Shown here piece after piece: positions 45,609 through 56,323 of a stretch of DNA of 64,000 bases (position 1 is its first letter; each line of letters opens with the position of its first letter). Origin of the DNA: Hyphomicrobiales bacterium (lineage in GTDB: Bacteria; Pseudomonadota; Alphaproteobacteria; Rhizobiales; Rhizobiaceae); the NCBI GenBank assembly GCA_900468535.1, contig UBTY01000016.1:202101-266100 (forward strand). The letters run 5' to 3'. The notes beneath the pieces are model-generated. The model did no database searches and was not told where the DNA came from. It was given only the letters and a program-made list of their open reading frames with translations. The position numbers and the translations under genes are program-made.

Positions 45609-45935
45609 TGGCATATTCCTTACGTGTCGGAAACTGTCGGCGACGCGGGGCGCAGTGCTAGGAGCGGCCAGGCTATCGCCGTATTTTGGAATTGTCCTAA
45701 TCCAAACGGCCTTGGCTGTCACTACCGCGAAGGCCGAAACCGGTACGCCTGGCTTCGCCGGGCGCATCGGCCATATACGATGGCGACCGTGGTTTTGTTA
45801 CAGACTATCCATCAAACAGCGTACACAAAAAGTTGGCTTTCCGCAGCCATGCCACCGGGCATAAACAATGATCCAACGACGCGATTGATGCGTTGAAAGG
45901 TTTATACCGAGCTCCCAATGCTCAGGAGGTTTCCG

Positions 45936-46883
45936 ATGCCAGCCTATCGCCCGCCCAAGATCGCATCTTCGGAGATCACCCCGCAGCAGGTTTATCTCAA
46001 GCGCCGCGAGTTTCTCGGCGCCGCCACGCTGGGCGCCATGGCGCTCTACGGAGCGGGCAAGGCCAGTGCTGCGGCTCTCTCCGTCATCGAAAGCAAATAC
46101 AAGGTCGACGAGAAGGCGACGTCGCTGAAGGACATCACGACCTACAACAACTTCTACGAATTCGGGCTCGACAAGGGCGACCCGGCCGCGCTGTCTGGCG
46201 ATTTCAAGCCCCTGCCCTGGACGATCAAGGTCGACGGCATGGTCAACAAGCCGGGCACGTTCGATGTGGAAGCACTGATGAAGGAATTCCCGATCGAGAA
46301 CCGTACCTACCGCATGCGGTGCGTCGAGGCGTGGTCGATGGTCATTCCGTGGGACGGCTTTCCGCTCGCCTCCCTGCTCGACAAGGTGGAGCCGCTTGGG
46401 AGCGCGAAATACGTCGCATTCGAAACGGTCGTGCGGCCGGACGAGATGCCGGGGCAGAAAGGCATCTTCCAGTCGCTCGACTGGCCCTATGTCGAAGGCC
46501 TGCGGCTCGACGAAGCCCGTCATCCGCTGACGCTGCTTGCCGTCGGCCTCTATGGCCAGACCCTTCCCAATCAGAACGGTGCGCCGATCCGGCTTGTCGT
46601 GCCGTGGAAGTACGGCTTCAAGGGCATCAAGTCGATCGTGCGCATGACGCTGACCGACAAGGAGCCCAAGAACACCTGGCAGGTGACCAACCCGCAGGAA
46701 TACGGCTTCTACGCCAACGTCAACCCGGAGGTCGACCACCCCCGGTGGAGCCAGGCGAGCGAGCGGCGTATCGGCGAAGGCGGCTTCTTCGGCGCCGGCC
46801 GTCATCCGACCCTGCCGTTCAACGGTTACGCCGACGAGGTCGCCAGCCTCTATAGCGGCATGGATCTGCGGAAGAACTTCTGA
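45936..46883 (+). CDS. msrP: Protein-methionine-sulfoxide reductase catalytic subunit MsrP
   Basis: Periplasmic molybdoenzyme of 315 residues (formerly YedY) that repairs oxidised methionines in envelope proteins. A Tat signal ([20 protein letters not shown]) opens the protein. The sulfite-oxidase-like fold carries the molybdenum-ligand Cys in [11 protein letters not shown]. Start at 45936 has AGGAGG 6 nt upstream. Its stop overlaps the msrQ start by 1 nt, so the pair is translationally coupled. Confidence 0.96.
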   Translation: MPAYRPPKIASSEITPQQVYLKRREFLGAATLGAMALYGAGKASAAALSVIESKYKVDEKATSLKDITTYNNFYEFGLDKGDPAALSGDFKPLPWTIKVDGMVNKPGTFDVEALMKEFPIENRTYRMRCVEAWSMVIPWDGFPLASLLDKVEPLGSAKYVAFETVVRPDEMPGQKGIFQSLDWPYVEGLRLDEARHPLTLLAVGLYGQTLPNQNGAPIRLVVPWKYGFKGIKSIVRMTLTDKEPKNTWQVTNPQEYGFYANVNPEVDHPRWSQASERRIGEGGFFGAGRHPTLPFNGYADEVASLYSGMDLRKNF

Positions 46884-47533
46884 TGGCTGGTCTATCGCTC
46901 AGCCTCCCGAAGCGCTGGCAATCCGCCTCCGTGTGGGCGCTCTATGCGGTCGGGCTGCTGCCTGCCGTCTGGACGTTCTATCTCGGCGCCACCGATCAGC
47001 TCGGCGCAGACCCCGTGAAAACCTTCGAGCTGTTCCTGGGCATCTGGACGATCCGCTTCCTCATCCTGACGCTGGCCGTTTCCCCCGCCCGCGATCTCTT
47101 CGGCTGGAACTATCTCCGGTATCGCCGCGCACTCGGGCTGCTGACTTTCTACTACGCCCTGATGCACTTTACGGTCTACATGGTGCTCGACCAGGCGCTC
47201 GATCTCTCCGCAGTGCTTGATGACGTGCTGAAGCGCCCTTTCATCATGTTCGGCATGGGCGCTCTGGCCCTTCTCGTGCCGCTTGCGGTCACCTCGAACA
47301 ATTTCTCGATCCGCAGGCTTGGGCCAAACTGGGTGCGGCTGCATCGCCTCGTCTATATCGTGGCGGCGGCCGGCGCGGTGCACTTCGCACTGTCGACTAA
47401 GATCCTCGACCTCGAGCAATATATCTATGTCGGCCTGATCATCCTGTTGATCCTCTACCGTTCATGGCGCCCGATCGCTCGGAGCAGGAAGCGCGGGCAA
47501 GGCAGGCAGCGCAGCGCCACGGCGTCGGTTTGA
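46883..47533 (+). CDS. msrQ: MsrQ haem-binding membrane subunit
   Basis: Inner-membrane b-type cytochrome of 216 residues (formerly YedZ) that passes electrons from the quinone pool or flavin to MsrP. About six hydrophobic helices; conserved histidines occur in ALMHFTVYMV and LHRLVYIVAAAGAVHF. Its ATG overlaps the msrP stop (TGATG). The msrPQ operon is a respiratory-chain-linked envelope repair system. Confidence 0.95.
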   Translation: MAGLSLSLPKRWQSASVWALYAVGLLPAVWTFYLGATDQLGADPVKTFELFLGIWTIRFLILTLAVSPARDLFGWNYLRYRRALGLLTFYYALMHFTVYMVLDQALDLSAVLDDVLKRPFIMFGMGALALLVPLAVTSNNFSIRRLGPNWVRLHRLVYIVAAAGAVHFALSTKILDLEQYIYVGLIILLILYRSWRPIARSRKRGQGRQRSATASV

Positions 47534-47541
47534 TCCTACAG

Positions 47542-47973
47542 CTATCCGAACGATCGCCGCTTTCGAAGAGCTTCAAAGAGGCAGGCCGCCGATATCCCGG
47601 CGGCGTAGGCGACAATGTTCCAGACAGAGAATACGCGTCCGAGAAGCAAAGCTCCTGCCGTGGTCAAGCGGAAGGCGTCCAGGGCTGGCGTGTGATGGAG
47701 GCGTGAGAGTTCGACGACCACCGCAGCAGCTACCGCGACCAAAGCCGTGAGGTGCAGTCGTGTCCGTGGCGCCACCAGGCGGCATATCAGGTAGACCATT
47801 GCTCCCCAAAGCACCGAGCCACCATACTTGACCACGAGAAATGGCAAGCCGATATCGTAACCGAACCGTCGCAACGCCAAGCCCGCCGCAATCACCGACA
47901 GCACTGACAGAAGATAACGGTGTCTTGCCCGCGCATCGGAAGAGGCAGCGGCGTGTATCGTACCTTCGGTCAC
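47542..47973 (-). CDS. DUF2809 (VanZ-like) membrane protein
   Basis: Membrane protein of 143 residues with four hydrophobic helices. The motif KYGGSVLWGAMVYLICRLV and the later VVELSRLHHTPALDAFRLTTAGALLLGRVFSVWNIVAY match DUF2809. Convergent with msrQ, 8 nt apart. No function is known for the family. Confidence 0.8.
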   Translation of the reverse strand: MTEGTIHAAASSDARARHRYLLSVLSVIAAGLALRRFGYDIGLPFLVVKYGGSVLWGAMVYLICRLVAPRTRLHLTALVAVAAAVVVELSRLHHTPALDAFRLTTAGALLLGRVFSVWNIVAYAAGISAACLFEALRKRRSFG

Positions 47974-48079
47974 AATCTTAACGATTTCCTCGATACTAGC
48001 TGCGGTGGCGCCTTCGACGCGCCGCGCCCGTGGCTACCAGCCGCGTCGCGTTTGCATCTCCTGCTCTATTGGCGATCCA

Positions 48080-48949
48080 ATGTCAAAAGCTGCTGTACTT
48101 CAAAACCTCCTGCCCTCGCTGGACAGACATCTGATCGACAGGCCAGCGGCCGATCGACTGGACGGCCTCAGCCGGTTTGTGGTCGAGTTTTTCTATTTCG
48201 GCCTCAAGGAAGCACGCGCCTGCCTGTTTGCCGGCTTGTTCTTTCTCGCCGTCTTTGCCGTGCCGCGGGCGGGACTGGCAGGAATTCCCCGCTATGATCT
48301 TCTGCTGCTGATCGCCATCGTCATCCAGGCCGCCATGGTCTGGACGAAGCTCGAGACGATCGATGAACTGAAGGCGATCTCGCTGTTTCACCTCGTCGGC
48401 TTCGCGCTCGAGGTCTTCAAGACATCGGGCAGCGTCCCATCCTGGTCCTATCCCGATTTCGCCTATACCAAGGTCTTCGGCGTACCGCTCTTCTCAGGGT
48501 TCATGTATGCGGCGGTCGGAAGCTACATTGTCCAGGCCTGGAGGCTGTTCGATCTCAGGATCAGGCACCATCCGCCCTATTGGATGGCCGCCCTGATGGC
48601 GCTGGCCATATACGCCAATTTCTTCACCCACCACTATATCGGCGACTACCGCTGGTACATCGCGGCATGCACGCTTGGCCTTTATGCGCGAACGACCGTC
48701 GTGTTTCGGCCCTATGACCGTGACCGGAAGATGCCGCTGCTCGTTGCATTCGTCCTGATCGGCTTCTTCATCTGGCTCGCCGAAAACATCAGTACCTTCC
48801 TTGGCATATGGCAGTACCCCAATCAGGTCGGCGCGTGGTCGATCGTTCATCTCGGCAAATGGAGTTCCTGGTGCCGTCTTGTCATCATGACGTTCACGAT
48901 CGTCGCCAACCTGAAGCACATAAAGCATTGCATCCACGTGCCTGATTGA
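48080..48949 (+). CDS. DUF817 (YoaT-like) membrane protein
   Basis: Inner-membrane protein of 289 residues with about eight helices. FFYFGLKEARACLFAGLFFLAVF, FKTSGSVPSWSYPDFAYTKVFGVPLFSGFMYAAVGSY and ENISTFLGIWQYPNQ are typical of DUF817. The ATG at 48080 (MSKAAVLQNLLPSL) is the likely start; the ribosome site is weak, and a GTG at 48005 in frame is an alternative. Role unknown. Confidence 0.82.
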   Translation: MSKAAVLQNLLPSLDRHLIDRPAADRLDGLSRFVVEFFYFGLKEARACLFAGLFFLAVFAVPRAGLAGIPRYDLLLLIAIVIQAAMVWTKLETIDELKAISLFHLVGFALEVFKTSGSVPSWSYPDFAYTKVFGVPLFSGFMYAAVGSYIVQAWRLFDLRIRHHPPYWMAALMALAIYANFFTHHYIGDYRWYIAACTLGLYARTTVVFRPYDRDRKMPLLVAFVLIGFFIWLAENISTFLGIWQYPNQVGAWSIVHLGKWSSWCRLVIMTFTIVANLKHIKHCIHVPD

Positions 48950-48987
48950 ACCGGCCAGCTACGAGGCGGGCCAGTGCACAAACGAAA

Positions 48988-49013
48988 ACAGCCGGGCTTT
49001 TCAGCCCGGCTGT
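48988..49013 (-). terminator. Terminator of the ribosomal block after rplQ
   Basis: ACAGCCGGGCT at 48988-48998 pairs perfectly with AGCCCGGCTGT at 49003-49013. On the minus strand TTTT follows. It lies about 25 nt after the rplQ stop and may also end the convergent DUF817 transcript. Confidence 0.88.
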
Positions 49014-49038
49014 CTTGCTTCCGGCGGACCGGAAAGGA

Positions 49039-49464
49039 TTAAGCGGCTTCAGCAGCAGCTGCTTCAGCTTCAACGCGAGCCTTGTCGGCTGCGCCCTTGG
49101 CATAGGTGTCGCGGTCAACGAATTCGATGACTGCGAGAGCAGCGTTGTCGCCCTGGCGGAAGCCAGCCTTCATGATGCGCAGGTAGCCGCCGTTGCGGGT
49201 TGCGTAGCGCGAAGCGATCGTGTCGAACAGCTTAGAAACGACAGCGGCGTCGCGGATCTGCGAGATCGCCTGACGACGAGCGTGCAGGTCGCCGCGCTTG
49301 CCGAGGGTTACGAGCTTTTCAACGATCGGACGGATTTCCTTTGCCTTCGGCAGGGTCGTCACGATCTGCTCATGGGTGATGAGCGAAGCCGCCATGTTGG
49401 CAAACATTGCCTTGCGGTGGCTAGCGGTTCTATTCAGCTTGCGGCCGGCTTTACCGTGGCGCAT
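49039..49464 (-). CDS. rplQ: 50S ribosomal protein L17
   Basis: Large-subunit protein of 141 residues near the peptide exit tunnel. The N-terminus [24 protein letters not shown] is diagnostic. It has an alanine/glutamate-rich C-terminal tail about 20 residues longer than in E. coli, usual for rhizobia. It is the last gene of the ribosomal block and ends at a strong terminator. Confidence 0.97.
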   Translation of the reverse strand: MRHGKAGRKLNRTASHRKAMFANMAASLITHEQIVTTLPKAKEIRPIVEKLVTLGKRGDLHARRQAISQIRDAAVVSKLFDTIASRYATRNGGYLRIMKAGFRQGDNAALAVIEFVDRDTYAKGAADKARVEAEAAAAEAA

Positions 49465-49508
49465 TGCTATTCTCCTTCACTTGCAGGCATCCGCCTGCCG
49501 TTTGAATG

Positions 49509-50519
49509 TTAGTACTGGTCTTCGTAACGCTTGGCGAGATCTTCGATGTTCTCGGGCGGCCATGCCGGCACTTCCATGCCGAGGTGCAGGCCCATGGAAG
49601 CGAGAACTTCCTTGATTTCGTTCAGCGACTTGCGACCAAAATTCGGTGTGCGGAGCATTTCTGCTTCGGTCTTCTGAATGAGGTCGCCGATGTAGACGAT
49701 GTTGTCGTTCTTCAGGCAGTTTGCCGAGCGAACAGACAGTTCGAGTTCGTCCACCTTCTTGAGGAGTGCCGGGTTGAAAGCAAGTTCGGTGACTGCTTCT
49801 TCTTCGGCTTCCTTCTGCGGCTCGTCGAAGTTGACGAACACGCCAAGCTGATCCTGCAGGATGCGAGCCGCGAAAGCGACAGCATCTTCGCCGGAGATCG
49901 AACCATCGGTTTCGATGGTCATGTTCAGCTTGTCGTAGTCGAGAACCTGTCCTTCGCGGGTATTTTCAACCTTGTAGGACACCTTCTTGACCGGCGAATA
50001 AAGGCTGTCGACCGGGATGAGACCGATCGGAGCATCTTCCGCACGATTACGGTCGGCCGGAACGTAGCCCTTGCCGTTGTTGACCGTGAATTCCATACGG
50101 ATTTCGGCGCCCTCGTCGAGCGTGCAGATCACATGCTCGGGATTGAGGATTTCGATGTCGCCTACCGTCTGGATGTCGCCAGCCGTTACAACGCCCGGGC
50201 CCTGCTTACGCACGACCATGCGCTTTGCGTCGTCGCCATCCATCTTGATGGCGATTTCCTTGATGTTGAGGACGATGTCCGTAACGTCTTCGCGGACGCC
50301 CGGGATCGACGAGAATTCATGCAGCACGCCATCGATCTGCACGGCCGTCACTGCGGCACCGCGCAGCGAGGACAGCAGAACGCGGCGAAGCGCGTTGCCG
50401 AGGGTGAGGCCGAAACCGCGCTCCAGCGGCTCTGCTACGAGCGTCGCCTTGGTGCGCGAGCTCGAAGAGAACTCGACCTTGTTCGGCTTGATCAATTCCT
50501 GCCAGTTCTTCTGAATCAT
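49509..50519 (-). CDS. rpoA: RNA polymerase alpha subunit
   Basis: Core RNA polymerase subunit of 336 residues. The N-terminal assembly domain has [29 protein letters not shown] in parts; a linker follows, then the C-terminal domain ([42 protein letters not shown]) that binds UP elements and activators. Placed between rpsK and rplQ, as in the alpha operon of most bacteria. Confidence 0.98.
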   Translation of the reverse strand: MIQKNWQELIKPNKVEFSSSSRTKATLVAEPLERGFGLTLGNALRRVLLSSLRGAAVTAVQIDGVLHEFSSIPGVREDVTDIVLNIKEIAIKMDGDDAKRMVVRKQGPGVVTAGDIQTVGDIEILNPEHVICTLDEGAEIRMEFTVNNGKGYVPADRNRAEDAPIGLIPVDSLYSPVKKVSYKVENTREGQVLDYDKLNMTIETDGSISGEDAVAFAARILQDQLGVFVNFDEPQKEAEEEAVTELAFNPALLKKVDELELSVRSANCLKNDNIVYIGDLIQKTEAEMLRTPNFGRKSLNEIKEVLASMGLHLGMEVPAWPPENIEDLAKRYEDQY

Positions 50520-50619
50520 ATCTTTGCCTTCCGTTCGTTGCCACCATCCAATCGTGGCAACCGAGCTTGAGAAGCACCGGGAGCGAAAATCCGCTCACCG
50601 GTGTTGTGAGTGGCGATGA

Positions 50620-51009
50620 TCAGACGCGGCGCTTCTTGCGCGGGCGGCAGCCATTGTGCGGGATCGGCGTCACGTCGCGGATGGACGTGATCATGAAACC
50701 AGCAGCCTGGAGCGCGCGCAGAGCGGATTCACGACCCGAACCCGGACCGCAAACTTCGACTTCCAGCGACTTCATGCCATGTTCCTGAGCCTTCTTGGCG
50801 CAGTCTTCAGCAGCGATCTGAGCAGCGAACGGGGTCGACTTGCGCGAGCCCTTGAAGCCCTTGGCGCCAGCGGACGACCAGGCAATGGCGTTGCCCTGTG
50901 CGTCGGTGATCGTGATCATCGTGTTGTTGAAGGTCGAGTTGACGTGGGCAACGCCCGACGAAATGTTTTTACGTTCGCGACGGCGAACGCGTACGGCTTC
51001 CTTGGCCAT
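50620..51009 (-). CDS. rpsK: 30S ribosomal protein S11
   Basis: Small-subunit platform protein of 129 residues. [30 protein letters not shown] in parts and [18 protein letters not shown] are diagnostic, ending [12 protein letters not shown] start at 51009 ([12 protein letters not shown]) with GGGATAC upstream. It is 100 nt upstream of rpoA and 134 nt downstream of rpsM, and a terminator-like hairpin lies in the latter gap. Confidence 0.97.
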   Translation of the reverse strand: MAKEAVRVRRRERKNISSGVAHVNSTFNNTMITITDAQGNAIAWSSAGAKGFKGSRKSTPFAAQIAAEDCAKKAQEHGMKSLEVEVCGPGSGRESALRALQAAGFMITSIRDVTPIPHNGCRPRKKRRV

Positions 51010-51092
51010 TTGTATCCCTTTCTTGGATCTCTGCACCGCCGTAATACCAGCGGCTACACCGGAACGAGACCTTGCGGCCCTGCCCCAAACTC

Positions 51093-51119
51093 AAAAGAGG
51101 CCGGCGCAGACCGCCAGCC
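51093..51119 (-). terminator. Terminator-like hairpin between rpsM and rpsK
   Basis: GGCCGGCG at 51099-51106 pairs with CGCCAGCC at 51112-51119 (one G-U pair). On the minus strand the stem is followed by TCTTTTG. It starts about 25 nt after the rpsM stop and could partly end the upstream transcript or reduce expression of rpsK-rpoA-rplQ. Confidence 0.5.
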
Positions 51120-51143
51120 CCCTCATCTCCGGTTTCCCGGAAA

Positions 51144-51512
51144 TTACTTCTTCTTACCAGCGATAGCCTTTGCCGGACCCTTGCGGGTACGAGCATTGGT
51201 GTGCGTGCGCTGACCACGGACCGGAAGGCCGCGGCGATGACGCAGGCCGCGGTAGCAGCCGAGGTCCATCAGACGCTTGATGTTCATCGCGGTTTCGCGA
51301 CGCAGGTCACCTTCGACCTGATAATCGCGGTCGATGGTTTCGCGGATCTGAAGAACTTCGCTGTCCGTCAACTGATGGACGCGCTTGTCAGCCGGAAGAC
51401 CGACCTTCTCCATGATTTCCTGAGCGAATTTCGGACCGATCCCGTGGATATACGTCAGCGCGATTACAACGCGCTTTGCAGTCGGGATGTTGACGCCAGC
51501 GATACGTGCCAC
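51144..51512 (-). CDS. rpsM: 30S ribosomal protein S13
   Basis: Small-subunit head protein of 122 residues contacting tRNA. Start is a GTG at 51512 with AAGGAG 8 nt upstream, giving the expected N-terminus (M)[14 protein letters not shown]; no ATG gives the family N-terminus. Conserved parts are THIHGIG-like [38 protein letters not shown] and a lysine-rich end. It follows adk after 224 nt. Confidence 0.97.
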   Translation of the reverse strand: MARIAGVNIPTAKRVVIALTYIHGIGPKFAQEIMEKVGLPADKRVHQLTDSEVLQIRETIDRDYQVEGDLRRETAMNIKRLMDLGCYRGLRHRRGLPVRGQRTHTNARTRKGPAKAIAGKKK

Positions 51513-51736
51513 GCCTATTCTCCTTGCGTTCCAGTTGCCATCCGGCAAGTGGTGTCTCGTTACACGACCCAGACAGGTCGCAATTACAATTCAGGTTCTC
51601 AACAAGTCAAAACGATCGAACCCGGAACTCCCTTGGGAAGTCCGCGCCGATCGCATGAGATATCGCGAGTTGGCGCGGTGTTTAGCGGAATCAGCGCTTA
51701 AAAGCAACCGCTTCCGCCAAGTTTATTTCCAAAGCC

Positions 51737-52387
51737 CTAAAGCTTCGAAAGAATGGCTTCGATCTCGTTCGTGACGTGATCGATGTCCGCCATACCGTCA
51801 ACCGACTTCAACTTGCTCTTGGCATAGTAGTAGCCGATCAGCGGCGAGGTTTCCTTGTAGTATGCCTGGAGGCGCGTGACGACCGTTTCGCGGTTGTCGT
51901 CCTTCCGGCGCGTGAAGTGAGTCGAGCCACAGCGATCGCAGACACCTTCAGCCTTGGGCTTGAGATTAGTGTCGTGATAGCCGGCGCCACAGTTGGCGCA
52001 AGTGTAGCGGCCGGAGACACGGTCCGCCAGGATCGCGTCGTCAACCTGGATTTCGATGACCTTCGACAGCTCGATTCCCTTGCCTTTCAGCATGGTCTCG
52101 GTCGCATCTGCCTGAATCAGCGTACGCGGGAAGCCATCGAGGATGAAACCCTTCTCACAGTCGGGTTGGTCGATACGCTCGGACACGATCGCAATCACGA
52201 TCTCATCCGAGACAAGCTTGCCGGCGTCCATGACGGCCTTTGCACGCTTGCCTACTTCCGTGCCTGCCGCAACGGCTGCGCGGAGCATGTCGCCCGTGGA
52301 AAGTTGCGGAATTCCGTACTTCTCCACGATCCGCTGAGCCTGGGTCCCCTTACCCGCGCCCGGCGGCCCTAACAGTATGAGTCTCAT
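51737..52387 (-). CDS. adk: Adenylate kinase
   Basis: Phosphotransferase of 216 residues that balances ATP, ADP and AMP. The P-loop is [11 protein letters not shown] (7-17), [11 protein letters not shown] binds AMP, and the lid carries a four-cysteine zinc site (CANCGAGY and CDRCGS), the zinc-type lid found in many bacteria but not E. coli. The ATG overlaps the secY stop by 4 nt, so secY and adk are co-translated, as is common in the spc operon. Confidence 0.97.
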   Translation of the reverse strand: MRLILLGPPGAGKGTQAQRIVEKYGIPQLSTGDMLRAAVAAGTEVGKRAKAVMDAGKLVSDEIVIAIVSERIDQPDCEKGFILDGFPRTLIQADATETMLKGKGIELSKVIEIQVDDAILADRVSGRYTCANCGAGYHDTNLKPKAEGVCDRCGSTHFTRRKDDNRETVVTRLQAYYKETSPLIGYYYAKSKLKSVDGMADIDHVTNEIEAILSKL

Positions 52388-53724
52388 CGCCCCCTCTTTC
52401 CTCCACGCAACTTCGATTTCTTGATCAGGCCTTCGTATTGCTGTGCGATCAGATGACCCTGAATCTGTGCCACCGTATCGAGAGTTACGCTAACCACGAT
52501 CAAGAGAGAGGTGCCACCCAAGGACAACGGAATACCCGTTTGCGACACCAGAATTTCCGGCAGAATGCACACGAAGACGAGGTAGATCGCGCCGATCACC
52601 GTAATGCGGGTCAGCACATAGTCGATATACTCGGCAGTCCGCTCGCCCGGGCGAATGCCAGGGATGAAGCCGCCATGCTTCTTCAGGTTATCGGCCGTGT
52701 CCTTCGGATTGAAGACGATAGCCGTATAGAAGAAGGCGAAGAAGGCGATCAGCAGACCGTAGAGGAGCATGTAGAGCGGCTGGCCGTGGCCAAGGGCAGC
52801 AACGATCGATGTCGCCCAGGACGGAAGAGCCGTGGTGTTTGCAAAGCCTGCGATCGTCGCCGGCAGCAAGAGCAGCGAGGACGAGAAGATCGCGGGAATG
52901 ACGCCCGAGGTGTTGAGCTTGAGCGGCAGGTGCGAGGTGTCGCCCTGGAACATGCGGTTGCCGACCTGACGCTTCGGATACTGGATCAGAAGACGCCGCT
53001 GCGCACGCTCGACGAAGACGATGATGGCGATGACGGCAATCGCGATGACGATAACAGCGAGAATCAGCGTCGTCGACAGAGCGCCCGTACGACCGAGTTC
53101 AAGCGTACCAGCAAGCGCCTGCGGAAGGCCGGCTGCGATACCCGCGAAGATGATCAGCGAAATGCCGTTGCCGATGCCGCGCGAGGTGATCTGCTCGCCG
53201 AGCCACATCAGGAACATCGTGCCGCCGAGCAGCGTGATAACGGTGGACACGCGGAAGAAGATGCCTGGATCGACAACCAGACCGTTGCCGCTCTCAAGAC
53301 CGACGGAGATGCCGTACGCCTGCAGGGCGCCGAGAAGAACGGTGCCGTAGCGGGTGTACTGGTTGATGATCTTGCGGCCCTGCTCGCCTTCCTTCTTCAG
53401 GTTCTCGAGCGCCGGGACGACCGAGGTCATCAGCTGCACGATGATCGAAGCGGAAATGTAGGGCATGATGCCGAGCGCGAAAATCGCCATGCGCTGAACA
53501 GCGCCGCCCGAGAACATGTTGAAGAGGCCAAGAATACCGCCAGCCTGGCCGCGGAAGGCCTGGGCGTAAGCTTCTGGATTGAGACCTGGAAGCGGAATGT
53601 GCGTACCCAGCCGGTACACGAGGAGAGCTGCCAATGTAAACCAAAGGCGCTTCTTGAGATCCTCGGCTTTGGCGAAGGTCGAGAAATTGAGGTTGGAAGC
53701 CAACTGTTCCGCTGCAGACGCCAT
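52384..53724 (-). CDS. secY: Protein translocase subunit SecY
   Basis: Channel subunit of 446 residues with ten transmembrane helices. It has the N-terminal [41 protein letters not shown], the C4-C5 region [32 protein letters not shown] in pieces, and [20 protein letters not shown]. It lies 234 nt downstream of rplO, with a terminator-like hairpin in the gap, and overlaps adk. Confidence 0.98.
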   Translation of the reverse strand: MASAAEQLASNLNFSTFAKAEDLKKRLWFTLAALLVYRLGTHIPLPGLNPEAYAQAFRGQAGGILGLFNMFSGGAVQRMAIFALGIMPYISASIIVQLMTSVVPALENLKKEGEQGRKIINQYTRYGTVLLGALQAYGISVGLESGNGLVVDPGIFFRVSTVITLLGGTMFLMWLGEQITSRGIGNGISLIIFAGIAAGLPQALAGTLELGRTGALSTTLILAVIVIAIAVIAIIVFVERAQRRLLIQYPKRQVGNRMFQGDTSHLPLKLNTSGVIPAIFSSSLLLLPATIAGFANTTALPSWATSIVAALGHGQPLYMLLYGLLIAFFAFFYTAIVFNPKDTADNLKKHGGFIPGIRPGERTAEYIDYVLTRITVIGAIYLVFVCILPEILVSQTGIPLSLGGTSLLIVVSVTLDTVAQIQGHLIAQQYEGLIKKSKLRGGKRGR

Positions 53725-53912
53725 GCGATTCTCCGCGCTACCAATTTCGGGTTCCCGCCTGGGGCCTATCCCGGAATTAGCATTTCTGAATTATTCAAAA
53801 GCGGGCTTCGGACGGATTGCGGACGCAACCTATGCCTCACCCTTCTGTTCGTTCCTACCGTTTATGACGCACGTGCGTCCAGCCGGTTTTTGTGAGGCTC
53901 ACATATGGGAGC

Positions 53913-53943
53913 AAAATCGCCCGGTGTGAAGCACCCCGGGCGA
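53913..53943 (-). terminator. Terminator-like hairpin between rplO and secY
   Basis: TCGCCCGG at 53917-53924 pairs perfectly with CCGGGCGA at 53936-53943. On the minus strand TTTT follows (53913-53916). It starts 16 nt after the rplO stop, so it could end or attenuate the spc transcript before secY. Confidence 0.65.
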
Positions 53944-53958
53944 CTTATCATAGATTAA

Positions 53959-54432
53959 TTATTCTGCAGCTGCGGCAGAAAGAAGCGTGACGGAACCGCC
54001 AGCCTTTTCGATCTTCTCGATCGCCGGCTTGGAAGCGCCAGCAACTTCGAACGTGACCTTTGCCTTCAGCTCGCCGTCGGCGAGAACGCGAACGCCGTCC
54101 TTGACGCGACGGATAACGCCGGCAGCCTTGAGAGCTGCTGCATCAACCGTGGACTTGGCGTCGAGCTTGCCAGCGTCGATCGCAGCCTGAACACGCTCCA
54201 GAGACACGACAACGAAGTCGGCCCGGAAGATGTTGTTGAAGCCGCGCTTCGGCAGGCGACGGTAGATTGGCATCTGACCGCCTTCGAAACCGTTGATGGC
54301 GACGCCCGAACGGGACTTCTGCCCCTTCACACCGCGACCACCGGTCTTGCCCTTGCCCGAACCAATACCGCGGCCGAGGCGCTTGCGGCTGTGGGTCGAA
54401 CCTTCGTTGTCTTTAATCTCATTGAGTTTCAT
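53959..54432 (-). CDS. rplO: 50S ribosomal protein L15
   Basis: Late-assembling large-subunit protein of 157 residues. The glycine/arginine-rich N-terminus ([28 protein letters not shown] in parts) and [18 protein letters not shown] are diagnostic. It follows rpmD by 15 nt and precedes a terminator-like hairpin. Confidence 0.97.
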   Translation of the reverse strand: MKLNEIKDNEGSTHSRKRLGRGIGSGKGKTGGRGVKGQKSRSGVAINGFEGGQMPIYRRLPKRGFNNIFRADFVVVSLERVQAAIDAGKLDAKSTVDAAALKAAGVIRRVKDGVRVLADGELKAKVTFEVAGASKPAIEKIEKAGGSVTLLSAAAAE

Positions 54433-54447
54433 AGCGAATCTCCCGGC

Positions 54448-54657
54448 TTACTTCTCGTCGACGATGCGAACGAGATGCTGGACAGCACGGATCATGCCAC
54501 GAACGGAAGGGGTATCTTCCAGCGTGCGGCGACGGTGCATCTTGTTCAGTCCGAGGCCGATCAGCGTGCGCTGCTGTACGTCCGGACGGCGAATCGGGCT
54601 GCCGATCTGCTCGACGGTAACCGTCTTTGCTTCGGTCTTCTTGGTAGCCTTGGCCAT
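54448..54657 (-). CDS. rpmD: 50S ribosomal protein L30
   Basis: Small large-subunit protein of 69 residues. [31 protein letters not shown] in parts is the family core, and the end [14 protein letters not shown] is typical. A short lysine-rich N-terminal extension precedes it. Between rpsE and rplO as in most spc operons. Confidence 0.96.
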   Translation of the reverse strand: MAKATKKTEAKTVTVEQIGSPIRRPDVQQRTLIGLGLNKMHRRRTLEDTPSVRGMIRAVQHLVRIVDEK

Positions 54658-54670
54658 GGATCAGCTCCTC

Positions 54671-55240
54671 TTATTCTTCAGAAGCGTTACCGGAAGCGGC
54701 ACGGCGAGCCTGAAGCGTTGCATACTTGATGCCGCGCTGTGCTGCGATGTCCTTCGGGTGAACCTGGTGCTTCAGAGCGTCGAAGGTAGCGCGAACCATG
54801 TTGTATGGGTTCGAGGAACCGGTCGACTTGGCGACAACGTCGTGAACGCCGAGCGTTTCGAAAACGGCGCGCATCGGACCGCCGGCGATGATACCGGTAC
54901 CGACCTTGGCCGAACGAAGCAGAACCTTGCCGGCGCCATGGCGACCATGGACGTCGTGATGCAGCGTACGGCCGTCACGCAGCGGTACGAAGATCAGGTC
55001 GCGCTTGGCAGCTTCAGTTGCCTTGCGGATTGCTTCCGGCACTTCACGTGCCTTGCCGTGACCAAAGCCAACGCGGCCCTTCTGGTCGCCGACGACGACG
55101 AGAGCGGCGAAACCGAAACGGCGGCCACCCTTAACAACCTTAGCAACGCGGTTAATCGCGACCAGCTTGTCGACGAATTCGCTATCGCGCTCTTCACGGG
55201 CCTGGCGGTCTTCCCGCTGCGGCCGTCTTTCCTGTGCCAT
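54671..55240 (-). CDS. rpsE: 30S ribosomal protein S5
   Basis: Small-subunit protein of 189 residues involved in decoding accuracy and helicase activity at the mRNA entry. [42 protein letters not shown] in parts and [11 protein letters not shown] are diagnostic. Start at 55240 ([11 protein letters not shown]) has GAGGAC upstream; an in-frame ATG at 55282 is unsupported. Confidence 0.97.
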   Translation of the reverse strand: MAQERRPQREDRQAREERDSEFVDKLVAINRVAKVVKGGRRFGFAALVVVGDQKGRVGFGHGKAREVPEAIRKATEAAKRDLIFVPLRDGRTLHHDVHGRHGAGKVLLRSAKVGTGIIAGGPMRAVFETLGVHDVVAKSTGSSNPYNMVRATFDALKHQVHPKDIAAQRGIKYATLQARRAASGNASEE

Positions 55241-55372
55241 TGTCCTCTTCCTTTTTCTTTTCCGGGTGCAATCGGCAAACAAAATGAGGACCGCCCCGGC
55301 CTCCCCTTTCGGGTTTGCCTGCGGTCCGGTGATATCCGGCCGGCGCCCTGAGGCTTCCGGCCGGAAACTTTA

Positions 55373-55735
55373 TTAGAAGGACAGACCGCCTTCGCGGGCT
55401 GCGTCTGCCAGAGCCTTGATGCGGCCGTGGTAGATGAAGGCGCCACGGTCGAATACGACCTCCTTGACGCCAGCCTTCGTTGCGCGCTCTGCAACGAGCT
55501 TGCCGACGAGGGCAGCTGCTGCTGTGTCAGCACCGGTCTTCAGAGAACCGCGCAGGTCCTTATCGAGCGTCGAGGCAGCCGCGAGGGTCTTGCCGGCGAC
55601 ATCGTCGATAACCTGAACGTAGATGTTCTTCGAGGAGCGATGAACCGACAGGCGCGGACGGCCATTGGCCACCGACTTGAGATGACGGCGCACGCGGTTG
55701 GCACGACGTGCAAGTGCTTCTTTCCTGCTAGCCAT
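55373..55735 (-). CDS. rplR: 50S ribosomal protein L18
   Basis: 5S rRNA-binding protein of 120 residues. [36 protein letters not shown] in parts and the C-terminal [24 protein letters not shown] are typical. It lies 132 nt upstream of rpsE and 12 nt downstream of rplF. Confidence 0.97.
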   Translation of the reverse strand: MASRKEALARRANRVRRHLKSVANGRPRLSVHRSSKNIYVQVIDDVAGKTLAAASTLDKDLRGSLKTGADTAAAALVGKLVAERATKAGVKEVVFDRGAFIYHGRIKALADAAREGGLSF

Positions 55736-55747
55736 TTCGCGTGATCC

Positions 55748-56281
55748 TTACTTCTTCTTGCCTTCTTTGCGGACAATCCGCTCTTCGGCATACTTGACGC
55801 CCTTGCCCTTGTAAGGCTCAGGACCGCGGTATTCGCGGATTTCAGCGGCAACCTGGCCGACCTGCTGCTTGTTGATGCCGGAGATGACGATTTCCGTCGG
55901 CTTCGGCACAGCGATCGAGATGCCCTGCGGCGGCTCATAAACAACGTCATGGCTGAAGCCGAGTGCCAGCTGCAGGTTCTTGCCCTGAAGCGACGCGCGG
56001 TAACCAACGCCGTTGATTTCGAGCTTACGCTCAAAGCCGTCCTTAACACCCTTGAAGATGTTCTCGATCATCGTGCGGGACATGCCCCACTTCGAACGAG
56101 CATCCTTCGACTGCGTGAGCGGCGTCACGACAACCGCATTGTTTTCGAGCTTAACGCCGACTTCGTCGTTTGCGACGAAGAACAGCTCGCCCTTCGGGCC
56201 CTTTGCAGTAACCTTCTGGCCTTCGACCGTAGCCGTAATCCCAGCAGGTACCTGAACGGGCTTCTTACCGATACGAGACAT
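55748..56281 (-). CDS. rplF: 50S ribosomal protein L6
   Basis: Large-subunit protein of 177 residues near the factor-binding site. [25 protein letters not shown], and the C-terminal [32 protein letters not shown] in parts identify it. Forty-two nt after rpsH and 12 nt before rplR. Confidence 0.98.
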   Translation of the reverse strand: MSRIGKKPVQVPAGITATVEGQKVTAKGPKGELFFVANDEVGVKLENNAVVVTPLTQSKDARSKWGMSRTMIENIFKGVKDGFERKLEINGVGYRASLQGKNLQLALGFSHDVVYEPPQGISIAVPKPTEIVISGINKQQVGQVAAEIREYRGPEPYKGKGVKYAEERIVRKEGKKK

Positions 56282-56323
56282 TTTTATATCCTGTCTGTTC
56301 GCTATGGAGATCGATGCTCAGCC

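Noticed and set aside
52438..53895. Open frame of about 485 codons opposite secY
   Set aside because: Highly charged shadow frame (runs of Arg, Asp, Glu) opposite a clear membrane protein gene.
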